From Faecalibacter bovis (GTDB lineage Bacteria > Bacteroidota > Bacteroidia > Flavobacteriales > Weeksellaceae): a stretch of DNA of 64,000 nt. The notes beneath the pieces were generated by a model, which saw only the letters and a list, made by a program, of their open reading frames with translations, ran no database searches and had not been told where the DNA came from. The stretch spans positions 1,742,501 to 1,806,500 of the forward strand of contig NZ_CP072842.1 of assembly GCF_017948305.1 (NCBI RefSeq), given 5' to 3'. Made by a program: the position numbers and the translations under genes. Positions within the stretch are counted from its first letter, which is position 1, and the number at the start of each line of letters is the position of its first letter. This document shows positions 1 through 9,676 of this stretch, in pieces.

Positions 1-56
1 TAATAATGTTAATAATATATTAGGAATTAAACCTAATTAAAAATATCTAAGAAATT

Positions 57-164
<108 letters not shown>

Positions 165-172
165 TTAAAAAT

Positions 173-206
173 AATCCTCAATCATTTAATTGGTTGGGGA
201 TTTTTT
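173..206 (+). terminator. Terminator of the rRNA operon
   Basis: An imperfect hairpin (ATCCTCAATCA paired with TGGTTGGGGAT) is followed by six T residues, eight bases after the 5S gene. Confidence 0.85.
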
Positions 207-327
207 GTGTTTATATCTTACGTAAATTATATAATTAAAATGATGAGTCGTAGTTAATATTAATTTCATTATTAAAAATTATCGACAAAGTATAATTGTA
301 TAAATAGACTATACTTGATAGTTTAAT

Positions 328-335
328 TATATTTG
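328..335 (+). promoter_or_regulatory. Possible -7 box of the ABC transporter operon
   Basis: TATATTTG matches the Bacteroidota -7 consensus TAnnTTTG, but it ends only 5 nt before the ATG at 341, so a transcript from it would be nearly leaderless. No clear -33 element was found. Confidence 0.35.
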
Positions 336-340
336 CTCTG

Positions 341-1333
341 ATGAAAGAAAAGCGACTTTTTTACCTTATATTTTGTTTGACGATTTTTTTATTTTTCTTT
401 AGTTTAACCATAGGAAAAGTAGCAATTCCGTTTGCGGATATATTTGATTCGACAGATGAAGTAACACGAAATTTAGTTTTAAATTATAGATTACCTAAAA
501 GTATTACAACTGTATTAGTTGGTTTATCCTTGCCAGTAGCTGGATTTTTATTGCAAGAATTGTTTAAAAATCCTTTAGCTGAACCTTCCGTTTTAGGGAT
601 TACATCCATGTCTAGTTTAGGAGTTGCAATAGTTGTTTTTTTATTCGCATTAATAGGACTAGACGTTTGGTTAAATAATCCTTGGATATTAATTTTCGCC
701 TCATTTATTGGCTCTTTATTCGCTTTATTTTTGATTTTATTATTGGCAAATAAAGTAACATCATCAGCTTCATTAGTTATCTTAGGATTTATGCTATCTG
801 GAATTACGGTTGCAATTATTGGCTTGTTGCAATACTTTTCAACTTCCGAGAAAATTAAAACTTTCTTAATGTGGGGATTTGGATCATTAAGTGGATTGTC
901 TTGGGATCAAATTTTAGTGTTTGCATTGTTTGTAGGGATTGGATTGATCTTATCATTATTCACATTAAGAGGGATTTCAGCCTTATTATTAGGCGAAAAA
1001 TACGCGCAATCAGTTGGGATTAATATCAAAAAAATACGTTTATTAATTTTATTTTCATCAGCAATCTTAACTGCATCTGCAACTGCTTTTACTGGTCCAA
1101 TTGCATTTATAGGTTTAGCAGTACCACATATTTGCAGATCAATTTTGAAAACAGGTGATATGAGAATGTTATTCCGTTGGATAGTATTATCTGGTGTTTT
1201 TGTGATGTTATTATTTTCAATCATTACAGATATGTTTCCTTTTGGAACCTTACCAATCAACATAATCACCTCGTTATTTGGTGCGCCAATCGTAATTAGT
1301 ATTTTGTTAAATCATAAATACGAGGTTAGGTAA
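341..1333 (+). CDS. FecCD/BtuC-family ABC transporter permease
   Basis: Inner-membrane permease of the siderophore/heme/cobalamin importer family. The 330 residues are almost all hydrophobic, and the length fits the usual ten-helix FecCD subunit. The signature GPIAFIGLAVPHICR lies in the C-terminal third, where the loop that contacts the ATPase sits in BtuC and FhuB. The next gene, its ATPase, begins inside this stop codon (TAATG), so the two are translationally coupled. No substrate-binding protein or TonB receptor is adjacent, so these partners must be encoded elsewhere and the substrate (ferric siderophore, heme or B12) cannot be named from the sequence. Confidence 0.93.
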   Translation: MKEKRLFYLIFCLTIFLFFFSLTIGKVAIPFADIFDSTDEVTRNLVLNYRLPKSITTVLVGLSLPVAGFLLQELFKNPLAEPSVLGITSMSSLGVAIVVFLFALIGLDVWLNNPWILIFASFIGSLFALFLILLLANKVTSSASLVILGFMLSGITVAIIGLLQYFSTSEKIKTFLMWGFGSLSGLSWDQILVFALFVGIGLILSLFTLRGISALLLGEKYAQSVGINIKKIRLLILFSSAILTASATAFTGPIAFIGLAVPHICRSILKTGDMRMLFRWIVLSGVFVMLLFSIITDMFPFGTLPINIITSLFGAPIVISILLNHKYEVR

Positions 1334-2316
1334 TGGAGTCAATTATTAAATTAGATGCTTTGACGATTGGTTATCGCAAAACTTCACTTATTAAAAATAT
1401 TTCAACATCTGTTTCTAAGAATGAATTAATTGTAATACTTGGTAAAAATGGAGTTGGTAAATCCACATTAATTGAAACAATTTTAGGATTTATTTCTCCT
1501 ATAAATGGATCGATTTATTTTAAAGATCAATTACAATCAGAATTAAATGCATCTGAAATAGCCAAAGAAGTAGCCGTTGTATTTCCAAAGCTAAATGTAA
1601 TTCCAAATATTTCAATTTTTGAGACGGTAGCATCTGCTAGAATTACGCATCATCAAGTTTTAAAAAAATATTCAGAAAATGAAATAAGTTTCATTAATGA
1701 AATGCTGAATTTAGTAGGTATTTTAAATTTGAAAGATAAATTTCTGACAGAAATTAGTGAAGGGCAATTGCAGTTGGTTATGATCGCACGAGCGCTTTGT
1801 CAAGATACATCTTTGATAATTTTAGATGAACCTACAGCAAATTTAGATTTAGAAAATCAGTTTAAGATTTATGAATTAATAAATAATTTAAAAACTAAAA
1901 CTAATAAATCTTTTGTGATGATTACACACGATGCGCAATTAGCCTTGAATTATGCTGATAAAATTTGGTGGATAGAAAATCAGTATTTATTTGACGGAAT
2001 ACCAGAAGAAATAGCTTATGAACATAGCATTATTGAAAAACTTTCAGGAAATTATTTAAAATATAATTTAATTTCAGATTCTTATCAAAACATTAGAAAT
2101 TCGGAAAAGAGAATCCACGTTAAGGGAAACTCAGAATTTAGTTATTGGTTGAAAAGAGCTTTAATTAGAAAAGGATTTCAGATCGATGAAAATGCGTCAA
2201 AATTTATGGAGGTCACAGAAAATTGTATCATCTTTGATGAGCAAAAATTTAATTCGATTTCATCATTATTGAACTATTTAGAACATGAAAAATATAATAA
2301 TAACAGGAGCAAGTAG
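1333..2316 (+). CDS. ABC transporter ATP-binding protein (FecE/BtuD type)
   Basis: ATPase subunit for the upstream permease. Visible motifs are Walker A GKNGVGKST (residues 37-45), a variant signature ISEGQLQLVMIARAL in place of canonical LSGGQ, Walker B LIILDEP and the switch histidine in MITHD. The conserved domain ends near residue 235; about 90 further residues form a C-terminal extension that I do not recognise as a separate domain. It overlaps the permease stop by one base, and the next gene starts inside its last 32 bases, so all three are probably one transcript. Import of an iron or corrinoid complex is inferred from the permease family. Confidence 0.92.
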   Translation: MESIIKLDALTIGYRKTSLIKNISTSVSKNELIVILGKNGVGKSTLIETILGFISPINGSIYFKDQLQSELNASEIAKEVAVVFPKLNVIPNISIFETVASARITHHQVLKKYSENEISFINEMLNLVGILNLKDKFLTEISEGQLQLVMIARALCQDTSLIILDEPTANLDLENQFKIYELINNLKTKTNKSFVMITHDAQLALNYADKIWWIENQYLFDGIPEEIAYEHSIIEKLSGNYLKYNLISDSYQNIRNSEKRIHVKGNSEFSYWLKRALIRKGFQIDENASKFMEVTENCIIFDEQKFNSISSLLNYLEHEKYNNNRSK

Positions 2317-2974
2317 AGGAATTGGTTACGAATTGGCAAAGAAACATTTGGCTTTAGGAAATCGTGTTTTAACAATTTCTCGTAATGAAAATAAATTAGC
2401 AGAATTAAAGGATTTTGCACAAGAAGGTCAGTATGAATTTTTAGGATTAGATTTATCTAATTTTGAAGAAATTTCTAAAGTTTTAGATGCTGTATCAACT
2501 TGGGAAAAAGTTGATATTTTATATAACAATGCAGGATTATGTATTAACAAGCCGTTTGCAGAAATGCAGGAAGAAGATTTATTACGTTCTTGGCAGGTTA
2601 ATTTTATGGCTCCATATCGATTAATTCAGGTTTTATTACCAAAATTCGATCAAACATCGCATGTGGTAAATGTATCAACGATGGGTGCTGTACAAGGATC
2701 GGTTAAATTTTCCGGATTATCTGTTTATTCATCTTCCAAATCAGCAACTGTTAATTTAACTGAGTTGTTAGCTGAAGAATTAAAAGAAAATGGACCTCGC
2801 ATTAACGCTGTAGCTTTAGGAGCTGTGCAAACAGAAATGTTAGAAGAAGCATTTCCTGGATATATTGCACCAACACAACCTGATGAAATGGCAACGTATT
2901 TAGTCGATTTTGGTTTGAATGGTTGGAAATATTTCAATGGAAAAACACAACAAGCTTCTATTTCTACACCATAA
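2285..2974 (+). CDS. Short-chain dehydrogenase/reductase (SDR)
   Basis: A 229-residue NAD(P)-dependent classical SDR. The cofactor motif TGASRGIG is at residues 7-14, the NNAG motif follows in the middle, and the catalytic Ser (VSTMG) and YSSSK (Tyr-x3-Lys) come later. The start at 2285 lies inside the preceding ATPase gene (32 bp overlap), and the Rossmann fold begins at residue 3, so a later start is not possible. The overlap suggests an operon with the ABC transporter, but the substrate is unknown. A strong terminator follows 26 bp downstream. Confidence 0.9.
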   Translation: MKNIIITGASRGIGYELAKKHLALGNRVLTISRNENKLAELKDFAQEGQYEFLGLDLSNFEEISKVLDAVSTWEKVDILYNNAGLCINKPFAEMQEEDLLRSWQVNFMAPYRLIQVLLPKFDQTSHVVNVSTMGAVQGSVKFSGLSVYSSSKSATVNLTELLAEELKENGPRINAVALGAVQTEMLEEAFPGYIAPTQPDEMATYLVDFGLNGWKYFNGKTQQASISTP

Positions 2975-3000
2975 TTATATTTTATTATTTAAATATATAT

Positions 3001-3024
3001 AGCTACCAAATGGTAGCTTTTTTT
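3001..3024 (+). terminator. Terminator after the ABC-SDR operon
   Basis: Perfect 7-bp stem AGCTACC/GGTAGCT with a 4-nt loop, followed by seven T residues. Confidence 0.88.
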
Positions 3025-3049
3025 ATATCTTAGAATGAAATACACTATT

Positions 3050-3862
3050 ATGAAACACTTCTTATTAACTTGTTTAAGTTTTACATTATTATATAGTTGT
3101 AAAAAAGAAACAGATTATTTAGTTCAATACAATTTTACATTTGCGCAAGATTCATTAAATCCAGCTAACAAATTAACAGAAGAAATGATTTTAAAAACTG
3201 ATGATAATGGTTTTGCATTTATGCCGAATAATATTTTTTCTAGTGATACAATTCAATTTGATGTTACAACTCTTTTAAATCAAGGTAAATTATCAGCAAG
3301 TGATTTATTAATGAAAAACAATGAAATCAATAAACTTAGAATTTACTTTCAGAAAGATTCTGTAAATTATTTTATAAAAACACAAGTTAATAGTCTTTCA
3401 TATAATTTTAGAGATGATGTTCCAGAAATTAAATGGCAATTAGTTGATGAATCTAAAATGATTAATGATATAGATGTAAAAAAAGCGACTACAACGTTAT
3501 TTGGAAGAAATTGGACTGCATGGTATGCAGATAAAATCCCAGTTTCTTACGGCCCATATAAATTTCATGGTTTGCCAGGTCTGATTTTAGAATTGAATGA
3601 TGAAAAGAACCACTTTCACTTCGAAGCTATTTCGGTTGTAAAAGACACAACAACTTACCCAATTTATGATAAATACAATGAAGTTAATTCTAAGCGAATT
3701 GAATTTGAAACTGCAATAAAATCTTTTAAAAACAATCCTGTAAAAATTAATATGAAAACAGGAGATAATCTTATAAAAGATGCTGAAGCTTTAGAAACAA
3801 GAAAAGAAATATTGAAAGCTAAAAATAACTCGATTGAAAAAGGATTACAGTTTGATTTATAA
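3050..3862 (+). CDS. GLPGLI family lipoprotein
   Basis: Exported protein of the Bacteroidota GLPGLI family, function unknown. The family motif appears as FHGLPGLILELND, preceded by the usual WTAWY and PYKF region. I place the start at 3050 rather than the in-frame ATG at 3035 because it gives a clean lipoprotein signal peptide ending in the lipobox LLYSC. The GLPGLI family often occurs next to TonB-receptor genes, but none is adjacent here. The gene stands alone between two terminators. A TATCTTAG box at 3025-3032 may be its promoter. Confidence 0.85.
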   Translation: MKHFLLTCLSFTLLYSCKKETDYLVQYNFTFAQDSLNPANKLTEEMILKTDDNGFAFMPNNIFSSDTIQFDVTTLLNQGKLSASDLLMKNNEINKLRIYFQKDSVNYFIKTQVNSLSYNFRDDVPEIKWQLVDESKMINDIDVKKATTTLFGRNWTAWYADKIPVSYGPYKFHGLPGLILELNDEKNHFHFEAISVVKDTTTYPIYDKYNEVNSKRIEFETAIKSFKNNPVKINMKTGDNLIKDAEALETRKEILKAKNNSIEKGLQFDL

Positions 3863-3867
3863 AATAC

Positions 3868-3892
3868 AGCTACTTGAAAAAGTAGCTTTTTT
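3868..3892. terminator. Bidirectional terminator
   Basis: AGCTACTT and AAGTAGCT form a perfect 8-bp stem with a 4-nt loop and a T-tract. It serves the forward GLPGLI gene and overlaps the stop of the convergent MATE gene. Confidence 0.8.
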
Positions 3893-5225
3893 ATTGAATT
3901 GAAATTTTAGATTTCATTCGTTGATTAAAAATGTACATCAAAGGAAAACTTCTCATCAACATCCAAATTCCAAAAGCTATCCAAATTCCATGAATTTTAA
4001 GACCGTAATAATCCGATATTAATAATGTAGGTATAAATCCTAAAAACGTAGATACGATGAGATTGTTTCGCAATAATTTTGCATCACCCATTCCTTTAAA
4101 AAATCCATCAAAAATATAGGCCAATGTATTAATTGGTTGCATCAATAAAACGATCCAAAATACACTTGTGAAAATTTGTAAAACGTCTTCATTTTGATTG
4201 AATATTTCGCCAATTGGTCTGTAAAATAGAAATGAAATTGCGACTAATATTAAAGCTATAATCACTGAATATTTAGCGATATCTTTACTTAAATAGATTA
4301 GTTGTTGATAGTTCTTTTCTCCAATTAATCTTCCGGCCATAGCATTTCCAGCTCCAGAATATCCATCAATAAAAAAGGAAAAGAATAACCAGATATTCAT
4401 TAAGATACTTTGTGCGGCAATATAATTTGCTCCGTAACCTGTTGCGTATGCATTGGCAACGAAAAATGCTACATTTAAAGTAGCAGTTCTTAAAATAAAA
4501 TTGAAACTTAACGAGATGTAAGGTTTAATGAATGGATGAATTTCCTTTCCGGGATTAAATCTAAAATTGGTTTTATTGATGTAATAATAAAATGCCATTA
4601 CTACCATAATACATTGCGCAAGTAAACTTGAAATAGCTGCACCTTTTATTCCAAATGCAGGAATTATACCTTCGATTCCATAAATTAAAATAAAATTTAA
4701 ACCAACGTGTATTATTGCAGCAGTTATTCCACATCGCATCGCCCAAACTGTATTTTGTAAGCCTCTAAACGTTCCGAATAATGTTAATGAAATTAAGGTT
4801 AATGGAAAACCAAAAGCTCTAATAGAATAGTAATCTATACAATTTTGTAAAACAAGATCAGATGCATTATAGAAGTTGAAAATGTTTTCTGCAAATATTA
4901 TCGTTGAAATTAAAAGAAATACTCCGATTGCAATATTGAGATACAAAGCTTGCGGAACTAAAGTTTTAATTGATGATAAAGAACCTGAACCATAATGTTG
5001 CGAAACGATAGAGGAAATCGAAGTTTTTGTTTGTCCTAATATCCATAATAAACCAGATAAAAAAGAGCCAACAAGCCCAACAGCCGCTAAAGCTTCTACA
5101 GAATTTTCTTTTAAATTTCCAACCATAGCAATATCAGTTAATGTAATGATAGATTCAGAAATTCCTGACAGTATAGCTGGTATTGCTAATTGATTAATTT
5201 GTTTAAAAGTAATTCTGTGCTGCAT
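3891..5225 (-). CDS. MATE family multidrug efflux transporter
   Basis: A 444-residue inner-membrane protein with about twelve hydrophobic segments, the normal size for MATE exporters (Na+ or H+ antiport of drugs and metabolites). Family features include an N-terminal ITLTDIAMVGNL segment and an AAIIHVGLNFILIYG stretch in the middle; both halves show the MATE duplication. Its start overlaps the end of the small membrane-protein gene upstream (5203-5225), so the two are probably cotranscribed. Substrate is unknown. Confidence 0.92.
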   Translation of the reverse strand: MQHRITFKQINQLAIPAILSGISESIITLTDIAMVGNLKENSVEALAAVGLVGSFLSGLLWILGQTKTSISSIVSQHYGSGSLSSIKTLVPQALYLNIAIGVFLLISTIIFAENIFNFYNASDLVLQNCIDYYSIRAFGFPLTLISLTLFGTFRGLQNTVWAMRCGITAAIIHVGLNFILIYGIEGIIPAFGIKGAAISSLLAQCIMVVMAFYYYINKTNFRFNPGKEIHPFIKPYISLSFNFILRTATLNVAFFVANAYATGYGANYIAAQSILMNIWLFFSFFIDGYSGAGNAMAGRLIGEKNYQQLIYLSKDIAKYSVIIALILVAISFLFYRPIGEIFNQNEDVLQIFTSVFWIVLLMQPINTLAYIFDGFFKGMGDAKLLRNNLIVSTFLGFIPTLLISDYYGLKIHGIWIAFGIWMLMRSFPLMYIFNQRMKSKISIQ

Positions 5226-5577
5226 TTTTTCTTTGTTGCATTTTCATTAACGAAAATACTGTGATTAAGCATAACCCACAATCGATAAAAATTAGGGAAT
5301 CTACTTGATATAATTTTAAGTATAAAAAAGCCAATAAAATTGCAATTCCTAAATTTATTAAGGCTTTAAATAATATTGGATTAAAATTAAAATATTTGAA
5401 TGGTTGTACCCAATTGGCAAATATTAAAAATGCTTTGATTAAAAAATAAGTAATTATGGCTGGATGAATATCTTCCTCAACAGTTAATTTATGTTGAAAA
5501 AAGATAACGACTGAAAAAATTGAAATAAATGTTAATACAATAGAATATGGAACTAAATATGGTTTATTAGTTTGCAT
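5203..5577 (-). CDS. Small four-helix membrane protein, unknown function
   Basis: A 124-residue, very hydrophobic protein with about four predicted membrane segments and a basic, Gln-rich C-terminus. I recognise no family. It overlaps the MATE gene by 23 bp and sits downstream of msrB, all on the reverse strand, so expression with the exporter is likely. No catalytic motif is visible. Confidence 0.75.
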   Translation of the reverse strand: MQTNKPYLVPYSIVLTFISIFSVVIFFQHKLTVEEDIHPAIITYFLIKAFLIFANWVQPFKYFNFNPILFKALINLGIAILLAFLYLKLYQVDSLIFIDCGLCLITVFSLMKMQQRKNAAQNYF

Positions 5578-5618
5578 AAAAAAATGGATGACGTGTTAAT
5601 TGTCATCCAAGTTACTAT

Positions 5619-6029
5619 TTATTTTTCGTTTTTAAAATCTAAAGAAAGTGAATTAACACAATAACGAAGTCCAGTTTCAGTAGGTCCATCATCAAAAACA
5701 TGACCTAAATGACCGCCACAATTTCCGCATAAAATTTCTGTTCGAATCATTCCATGCGACTCGTCTCTAACTTCCAAAATTATACCAGATTCAATCTCTT
5801 GATCAAAACTAGGCCAACCACAATGGCTATCAAATTTAGAGGTAGAATCAAATAATTCTTCGCCACAACCAGCACAAACATAAATACCATTTTCAAAATG
5901 CATATTATATTCGCCTGTAAATGGACGTTCTGTACCCGCTTGTCTTAAAACGATGTATTGGTTAGGCGTTAAAAGCTCTTTCCATTCTTCATCGGTTTTG
6001 GTAATATTAAATTGATGTTCTTGATTCAT
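5619..6029 (-). CDS. msrB: Peptide-methionine (R)-S-oxide reductase MsrB
   Basis: Repairs methionine-R-sulfoxide in proteins. At 136 residues this is a stand-alone MsrB domain. Both zinc-binding CxxC pairs are present (CAGC and CGNC), with the catalytic cysteine in RYCVNSLSL near the C-terminus and the HCGWPSFD substrate-pocket motif in the middle. No signal peptide is visible, so it should act in the cytoplasm. It lies 18 bp downstream of aroB on the same strand; the pairing looks like ordinary operon packing rather than a shared pathway. Confidence 0.97.
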   Translation of the reverse strand: MNQEHQFNITKTDEEWKELLTPNQYIVLRQAGTERPFTGEYNMHFENGIYVCAGCGEELFDSTSKFDSHCGWPSFDQEIESGIILEVRDESHGMIRTEILCGNCGGHLGHVFDDGPTETGLRYCVNSLSLDFKNEK

Positions 6030-6047
6030 TTTAAAATTTATCTAAAA

Positions 6048-7100
6048 TTATCCAATCCAATTATTATACTTTTCAAAAGCAGTTTTAATTTCTGCCTCAT
6101 CACAAATAACATTGTAAGAACATTTTCCAATTTTATTAACTAAACTAAAGTTAATAGAATTTTTTTCGTTCTTTTTGTCGTGTCTCATCCATTCCATTAA
6201 ACTCGGAAAAAGATTCATATCAATCGTACTTAAGGCATATAAACTCGCAAATCCTTCGCAAATTTCTTCACGATCTTCGGTAGATAAAATTCCTTTATTT
6301 TCAGCTAAGAAAGCTTCAATAATCATACCTATTACAATGGCTTCACCATGTAATAAAGGGAATTCAGTTTCTAAAGATTCACTTTCTATCGCATGTCCAA
6401 TTGTATGTCCAAAGTTTAAAATTTTACGTAAACCTTTTTCCAAAGGATCAGATTCAACAACTTGTTTTTTAATTTCGATAGAATCCATGATAAAAGGAGC
6501 TAAATCATCCGCGTTATGCGCTAATAACTGAACCAAATTATCCCAATGATCACGATCTTGAATCAATCCATGCTTTAACATTTCTGCTAAACCAGATTTA
6601 ATTTGTCTTTGCTCTAAAGTTTTTAAGAATTTAGGATCTATTAAAACCATTTCAGGTTGAGTAAAAGTTCCAATCATATTCTTCATGCCTTCTAAATCAA
6701 TTCCATTTTTACCACCTACAGAAGCATCAACTTGCGCTAACAAAGTAGTTGGAATGTTGATAAATTGGACACCACGTTTAAATGTAGAAGCCATAAATCC
6801 ACCCATATCCGTTAAAACACCGCCACCTACATTAATTACTAATGTATTGCGATCCGCTCCTAATTCGGCTAATGATAACCAAAGATTATTTACGGTATCA
6901 ATAGTTTTGTTTTCTTCACCAGCATCAATTTCTAAAATTTCGTAAGTAGAAAGATTATCCAAATCAGCTAATAAAAGAGGTAAACAATGAACATGCGTGT
7001 TTTCATCTACCAAAAAAAAGATAGATGAAAAAGAATTTTCCTTTAGATATTGATCCAAAATTGGAGCAATATGACCAAAATATATAGGTGCAGATTTCAA
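6048..7100 (-). CDS. aroB: 3-dehydroquinate synthase
   Basis: Second step of the shikimate pathway: DAHP to 3-dehydroquinate, using NAD and a metal. The 350 residues match the family length. Diagnostic motifs are NVGGGVLTDMGGF (NAD binding), TTLLAQVDASVGGKNGID, the KHGLIQD segment and the metal-binding NFGHTIGHAIE. It is the first gene of a reverse-strand set with msrB. The intergenic region to the divergent gene at 7279 must hold its promoter; I could not assign a convincing -7 box for it. Confidence 0.98.
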   Translation of the reverse strand: MKSAPIYFGHIAPILDQYLKENSFSSIFFLVDENTHVHCLPLLLADLDNLSTYEILEIDAGEENKTIDTVNNLWLSLAELGADRNTLVINVGGGVLTDMGGFMASTFKRGVQFINIPTTLLAQVDASVGGKNGIDLEGMKNMIGTFTQPEMVLIDPKFLKTLEQRQIKSGLAEMLKHGLIQDRDHWDNLVQLLAHNADDLAPFIMDSIEIKKQVVESDPLEKGLRKILNFGHTIGHAIESESLETEFPLLHGEAIVIGMIIEAFLAENKGILSTEDREEICEGFASLYALSTIDMNLFPSLMEWMRHDKKNEKNSINFSLVNKIGKCSYNVICDEAEIKTAFEKYNNWIG

Positions 7101-7252
7101 CTGGGAATGTATTTACAAAAATGTCTATAAAAGTACGGCGAATAAAGAGCAACTACCAAAAAATAGTAATGATATTTGGGATATAACTGAAATAAATCAG
7201 AGTTGATGTGATTTGATACCTAATTATACACTAATATATAGAGAGAATTTTC

Positions 7253-7260
7253 TAAATTTG
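7253..7260 (+). promoter_or_regulatory. -7 promoter box
   Basis: TAAATTTG matches TAnnTTTG and lies 18 nt before the ATG at 7279. It excludes the in-frame upstream ATG at 7213 as the real start. No good -33 element was found. Confidence 0.55.
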
Positions 7261-7278
7261 TGCCATAATTTTAAGCCA

Positions 7279-8424
7279 ATGAATATTATATTATTTGACG
7301 GTAAGCAAAGAGATCATTTACTTCCTTTAACATTCACTAAACCAGTGGGTGCTTTACGAATGGGAATTTTATCATTTGCGGAGCGTTGGGAAAAACTTTT
7401 AGATGGGTCGGTTTCATATCAAACACAAGACTATTTACAAGGAAAATTTCAAGTAAATCTAAAAGAAGAAAATATTTATATTAATCCGGCTTATTTTCCA
7501 ACTGATGCATTTGTTCAAGAAATTAATAACTTAACAAATCATCAGGCACTTATTTATAAAGACGAAGTTATCGCTGCGAAGGCTGAAACTTTGGATAAAG
7601 CAACAGATTATATTGATTTTGAATCTGAATTAATTGAAATAAAGTATCCTTGGGATATTTTTACGCATAATTTTCATGCCATTGAATTCGATTATGATTT
7701 AGTTACAAAAGGGAGAATTTCCCAACCGATTTCTGATACTAATCGTGTTTTAAATCCAGAACGTATATTTATTGAAGAAGGAGCAAAAGTTGAATTTTCA
7801 ATTTTAAATGCATCTGAAGGATCAATTTATATTGGTAAAGATGCTGAAATTATGGAAGGATCTATGATTCGTGGTGGATTGGCTTTATGCGAACACGCTA
7901 AAATTAACATGGGTTCTAAAATTTATTCAGGTTGTACAGTTGGGCCTTATTGTAAAGTTGGTGGTGAATTGAATAATGCTATATTAATGGCTTATTCAAA
8001 CAAAGGTCACGACGGTTTTTTAGGGAATGCAGTAATCGGTGAATGGTGTAATTTAGGTGCAGATACCAATAACTCTAATCTAAAGAATAACTATTCGGAA
8101 GTTAAAGTTTGGAATTATCCAGCGGGAAAATTCATCAAAACTGGTCTTCAATTTTGTGGATTAATTATGGGTGATTATTCAAAATCTGCAATTAATACTC
8201 AATTTAACACAGGTACGGTTGTAGGTGTTTCAGCAAATTTATTTCAAGGAGGATTTCCACCAAATTTAATTAAACATTTTAGTTGGGGTGGACCAAATGA
8301 TGCTCCGGTATTCGCTTTAGATCGTGCATACGAAGCAGCAGAAAAAATGATGGAGCGTCGTAAAGTTCCGTTTACAGAACAAGATAAAAAAATATTAGAA
8401 TATATTTTTAACATAAATAATTAA
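7279..8424 (+). CDS. GlmU-like sugar nucleotidyltransferase/acyltransferase
   Basis: A two-part protein: an N-terminal nucleotidyltransferase-like region (about residues 1-170, starting MNIILFDG) and a C-terminal left-handed beta-helix of hexapeptide repeats (IEEGAKVEFSILNA, VIGEWCNLGADTNNSN). This is the architecture of the Bacteroidota GlmU-family proteins thought to make UDP-N-acetylglucosamine or a similar sugar nucleotide for cell-wall synthesis. The classical pyrophosphorylase motif is poorly conserved, so the exact substrate is uncertain. The start at 7279 is chosen because a promoter box lies just upstream and the family begins with this Met. Confidence 0.82.
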   Translation: MNIILFDGKQRDHLLPLTFTKPVGALRMGILSFAERWEKLLDGSVSYQTQDYLQGKFQVNLKEENIYINPAYFPTDAFVQEINNLTNHQALIYKDEVIAAKAETLDKATDYIDFESELIEIKYPWDIFTHNFHAIEFDYDLVTKGRISQPISDTNRVLNPERIFIEEGAKVEFSILNASEGSIYIGKDAEIMEGSMIRGGLALCEHAKINMGSKIYSGCTVGPYCKVGGELNNAILMAYSNKGHDGFLGNAVIGEWCNLGADTNNSNLKNNYSEVKVWNYPAGKFIKTGLQFCGLIMGDYSKSAINTQFNTGTVVGVSANLFQGGFPPNLIKHFSWGGPNDAPVFALDRAYEAAEKMMERRKVPFTEQDKKILEYIFNINN

Positions 8425-8520
8425 CTAAAAATTCATTTGACAAATAGCTAAGAAATCGAGGTTAAATTTCTAAAAGATTAAATATACATGCATATTTTTT
8501 AGCAATTAATTAAAAATTCT

Positions 8521-8528
8521 TAAATTTG
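8521..8528 (+). promoter_or_regulatory. -7 promoter box of the PLP-enzyme gene
   Basis: TAAATTTG, exact consensus, 30 nt before the ATG at 8559. It sits in a 134-bp intergenic region that is otherwise featureless. Confidence 0.6.
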
Positions 8529-8558
8529 CCATTTGTAAGAAAAGTATATTAGTAGATA

Positions 8559-9599
8559 ATGACTGGTAAGTATAACAACGTTTTAGAACTTGTTGGAAAC
8601 ACTCCACTTGTGCGTTTAAACAGAATTAACCAAGACATTCCAGGCGAGGTGTATGCCAAGTTAGAGTGTTATAATCCCGGACATTCAACCAAAGATAGGA
8701 TAGCATTACATATCATTGAAGAGGCTGAGAAAAAAGGTTTATTAACTCCTGGCGCTACAATCGTAGAAACGACATCTGGTAACACAGGTTTCGCTGTTGC
8801 TATGGTTAGTATTGTTAAAGGATACAAGTGTATATTAGCAGTATCAGATAAAACAAAAGCTGAAAAAATTGCTTATTTAAAAGCATTAGGCGCTAAAGTT
8901 TTTATTTGTCCTGCGAATGTTCCTGCAGATGACCCTCGCTCATACTACGAGGTTGCAAAGCGAATCGCTGCAGAAACACCAAATTCAATTTATATCAATC
9001 AGTATTTTAATTTAGGAAATACTGAAGCGCACTTCTTAACAACTGGTCCAGAAATTTGGGCACAAACAGAAGGTAAAATTACACACTTAATTGGGTGTAC
9101 TGGTACTGGAGGTACATTAACAGGAAGTGGACGTTATATAAAAGAACAAAATCCTAATGTCAGAGTAATTGGCGTAGATGCTTATGGTTCTATTTTAAAG
9201 AAATATCACGAAACGGGTGAAATTGATCCAAACGAAATTTATTCTTACCAAATAGAAGGGATGGGAAAAAATTTAGTTCCAGGAGCTTTAGATTTTTCAG
9301 TAGTTGATAAATTCGTGAAAGTTTCTGATGAAGAATCAGCATACACGACTCGTGAATTAGCTCTTAAAGAAGGTTTAATGGTAGGTTATACTTCTGGTGC
9401 AGCTACACAAGCGCTTAAACAATTAGCTGCAGAAGGAGAGTTTGACGAAAATTCTGTCGTTGCTGTTATATTTCCAGATCACGGTTCTCGTTACATCACT
9501 AAAGTTTTTAGCGACGAATGGATGAATGAACAAGGCTTTAACAATAGCAAATTAAACGGTTTAGAATCTCGTGCTACCGTTGAATACATCAATAAATAA
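8559..9599 (+). CDS. Cysteine/cystathionine-beta-synthase-like PLP enzyme; probable cysteate synthase
   Basis: Fold type II PLP enzyme of 346 residues. The PLP lysine is in [12 protein letters not shown], the substrate loop is [11 protein letters not shown] and the phosphate-binding loop is [13 protein letters not shown]. It lacks the C-terminal CBS regulatory domains of human CBS. Sequence alone would fit cysteine synthase or cystathionine beta-synthase. The context points elsewhere: the next gene is an alpha-oxoamine synthase and the following two make phosphoserine. Sulfonolipid-producing flavobacteria use a CBS-like cysteate synthase (phosphoserine plus sulfite to cysteate) with such a partner. 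That assignment is inference; the fold assignment is certain. Confidence 0.8.
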   Translation: MTGKYNNVLELVGNTPLVRLNRINQDIPGEVYAKLECYNPGHSTKDRIALHIIEEAEKKGLLTPGATIVETTSGNTGFAVAMVSIVKGYKCILAVSDKTKAEKIAYLKALGAKVFICPANVPADDPRSYYEVAKRIAAETPNSIYINQYFNLGNTEAHFLTTGPEIWAQTEGKITHLIGCTGTGGTLTGSGRYIKEQNPNVRVIGVDAYGSILKKYHETGEIDPNEIYSYQIEGMGKNLVPGALDFSVVDKFVKVSDEESAYTTRELALKEGLMVGYTSGAATQALKQLAAEGEFDENSVVAVIFPDHGSRYITKVFSDEWMNEQGFNNSKLNGLESRATVEYINK

Positions 9600-9618
9600 A
9601 ATAATTTGAATATATTTG

Positions 9619-9656
9619 AAAAGTAGAAATTGAATCTTTCAGTTTCTGCTTTTTAA
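9619..9656 (+). terminator. Intercistronic hairpin, possible weak terminator
   Basis: A 16-bp stem with two G-U pairs (AAAAGTAGAAATTGAA against TTCAGTTTCTGCTTTT) and a 3-nt loop ends in a short T-tract between the two PLP-enzyme genes. Confidence 0.55.
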
Positions 9657-9676
9657 CTTAAATACAAGATACTACA

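Noticed and set aside
6175-6945. Open frames on the forward strand over aroB
   Set aside because: They are antisense to a clearly conserved gene with every AroB motif, and their translations show no family.
7213-7278. Longer N-terminus for the GlmU-like protein
   Set aside because: The added 22 residues precede the promoter box at 7253-7260 and are not expected in the family.
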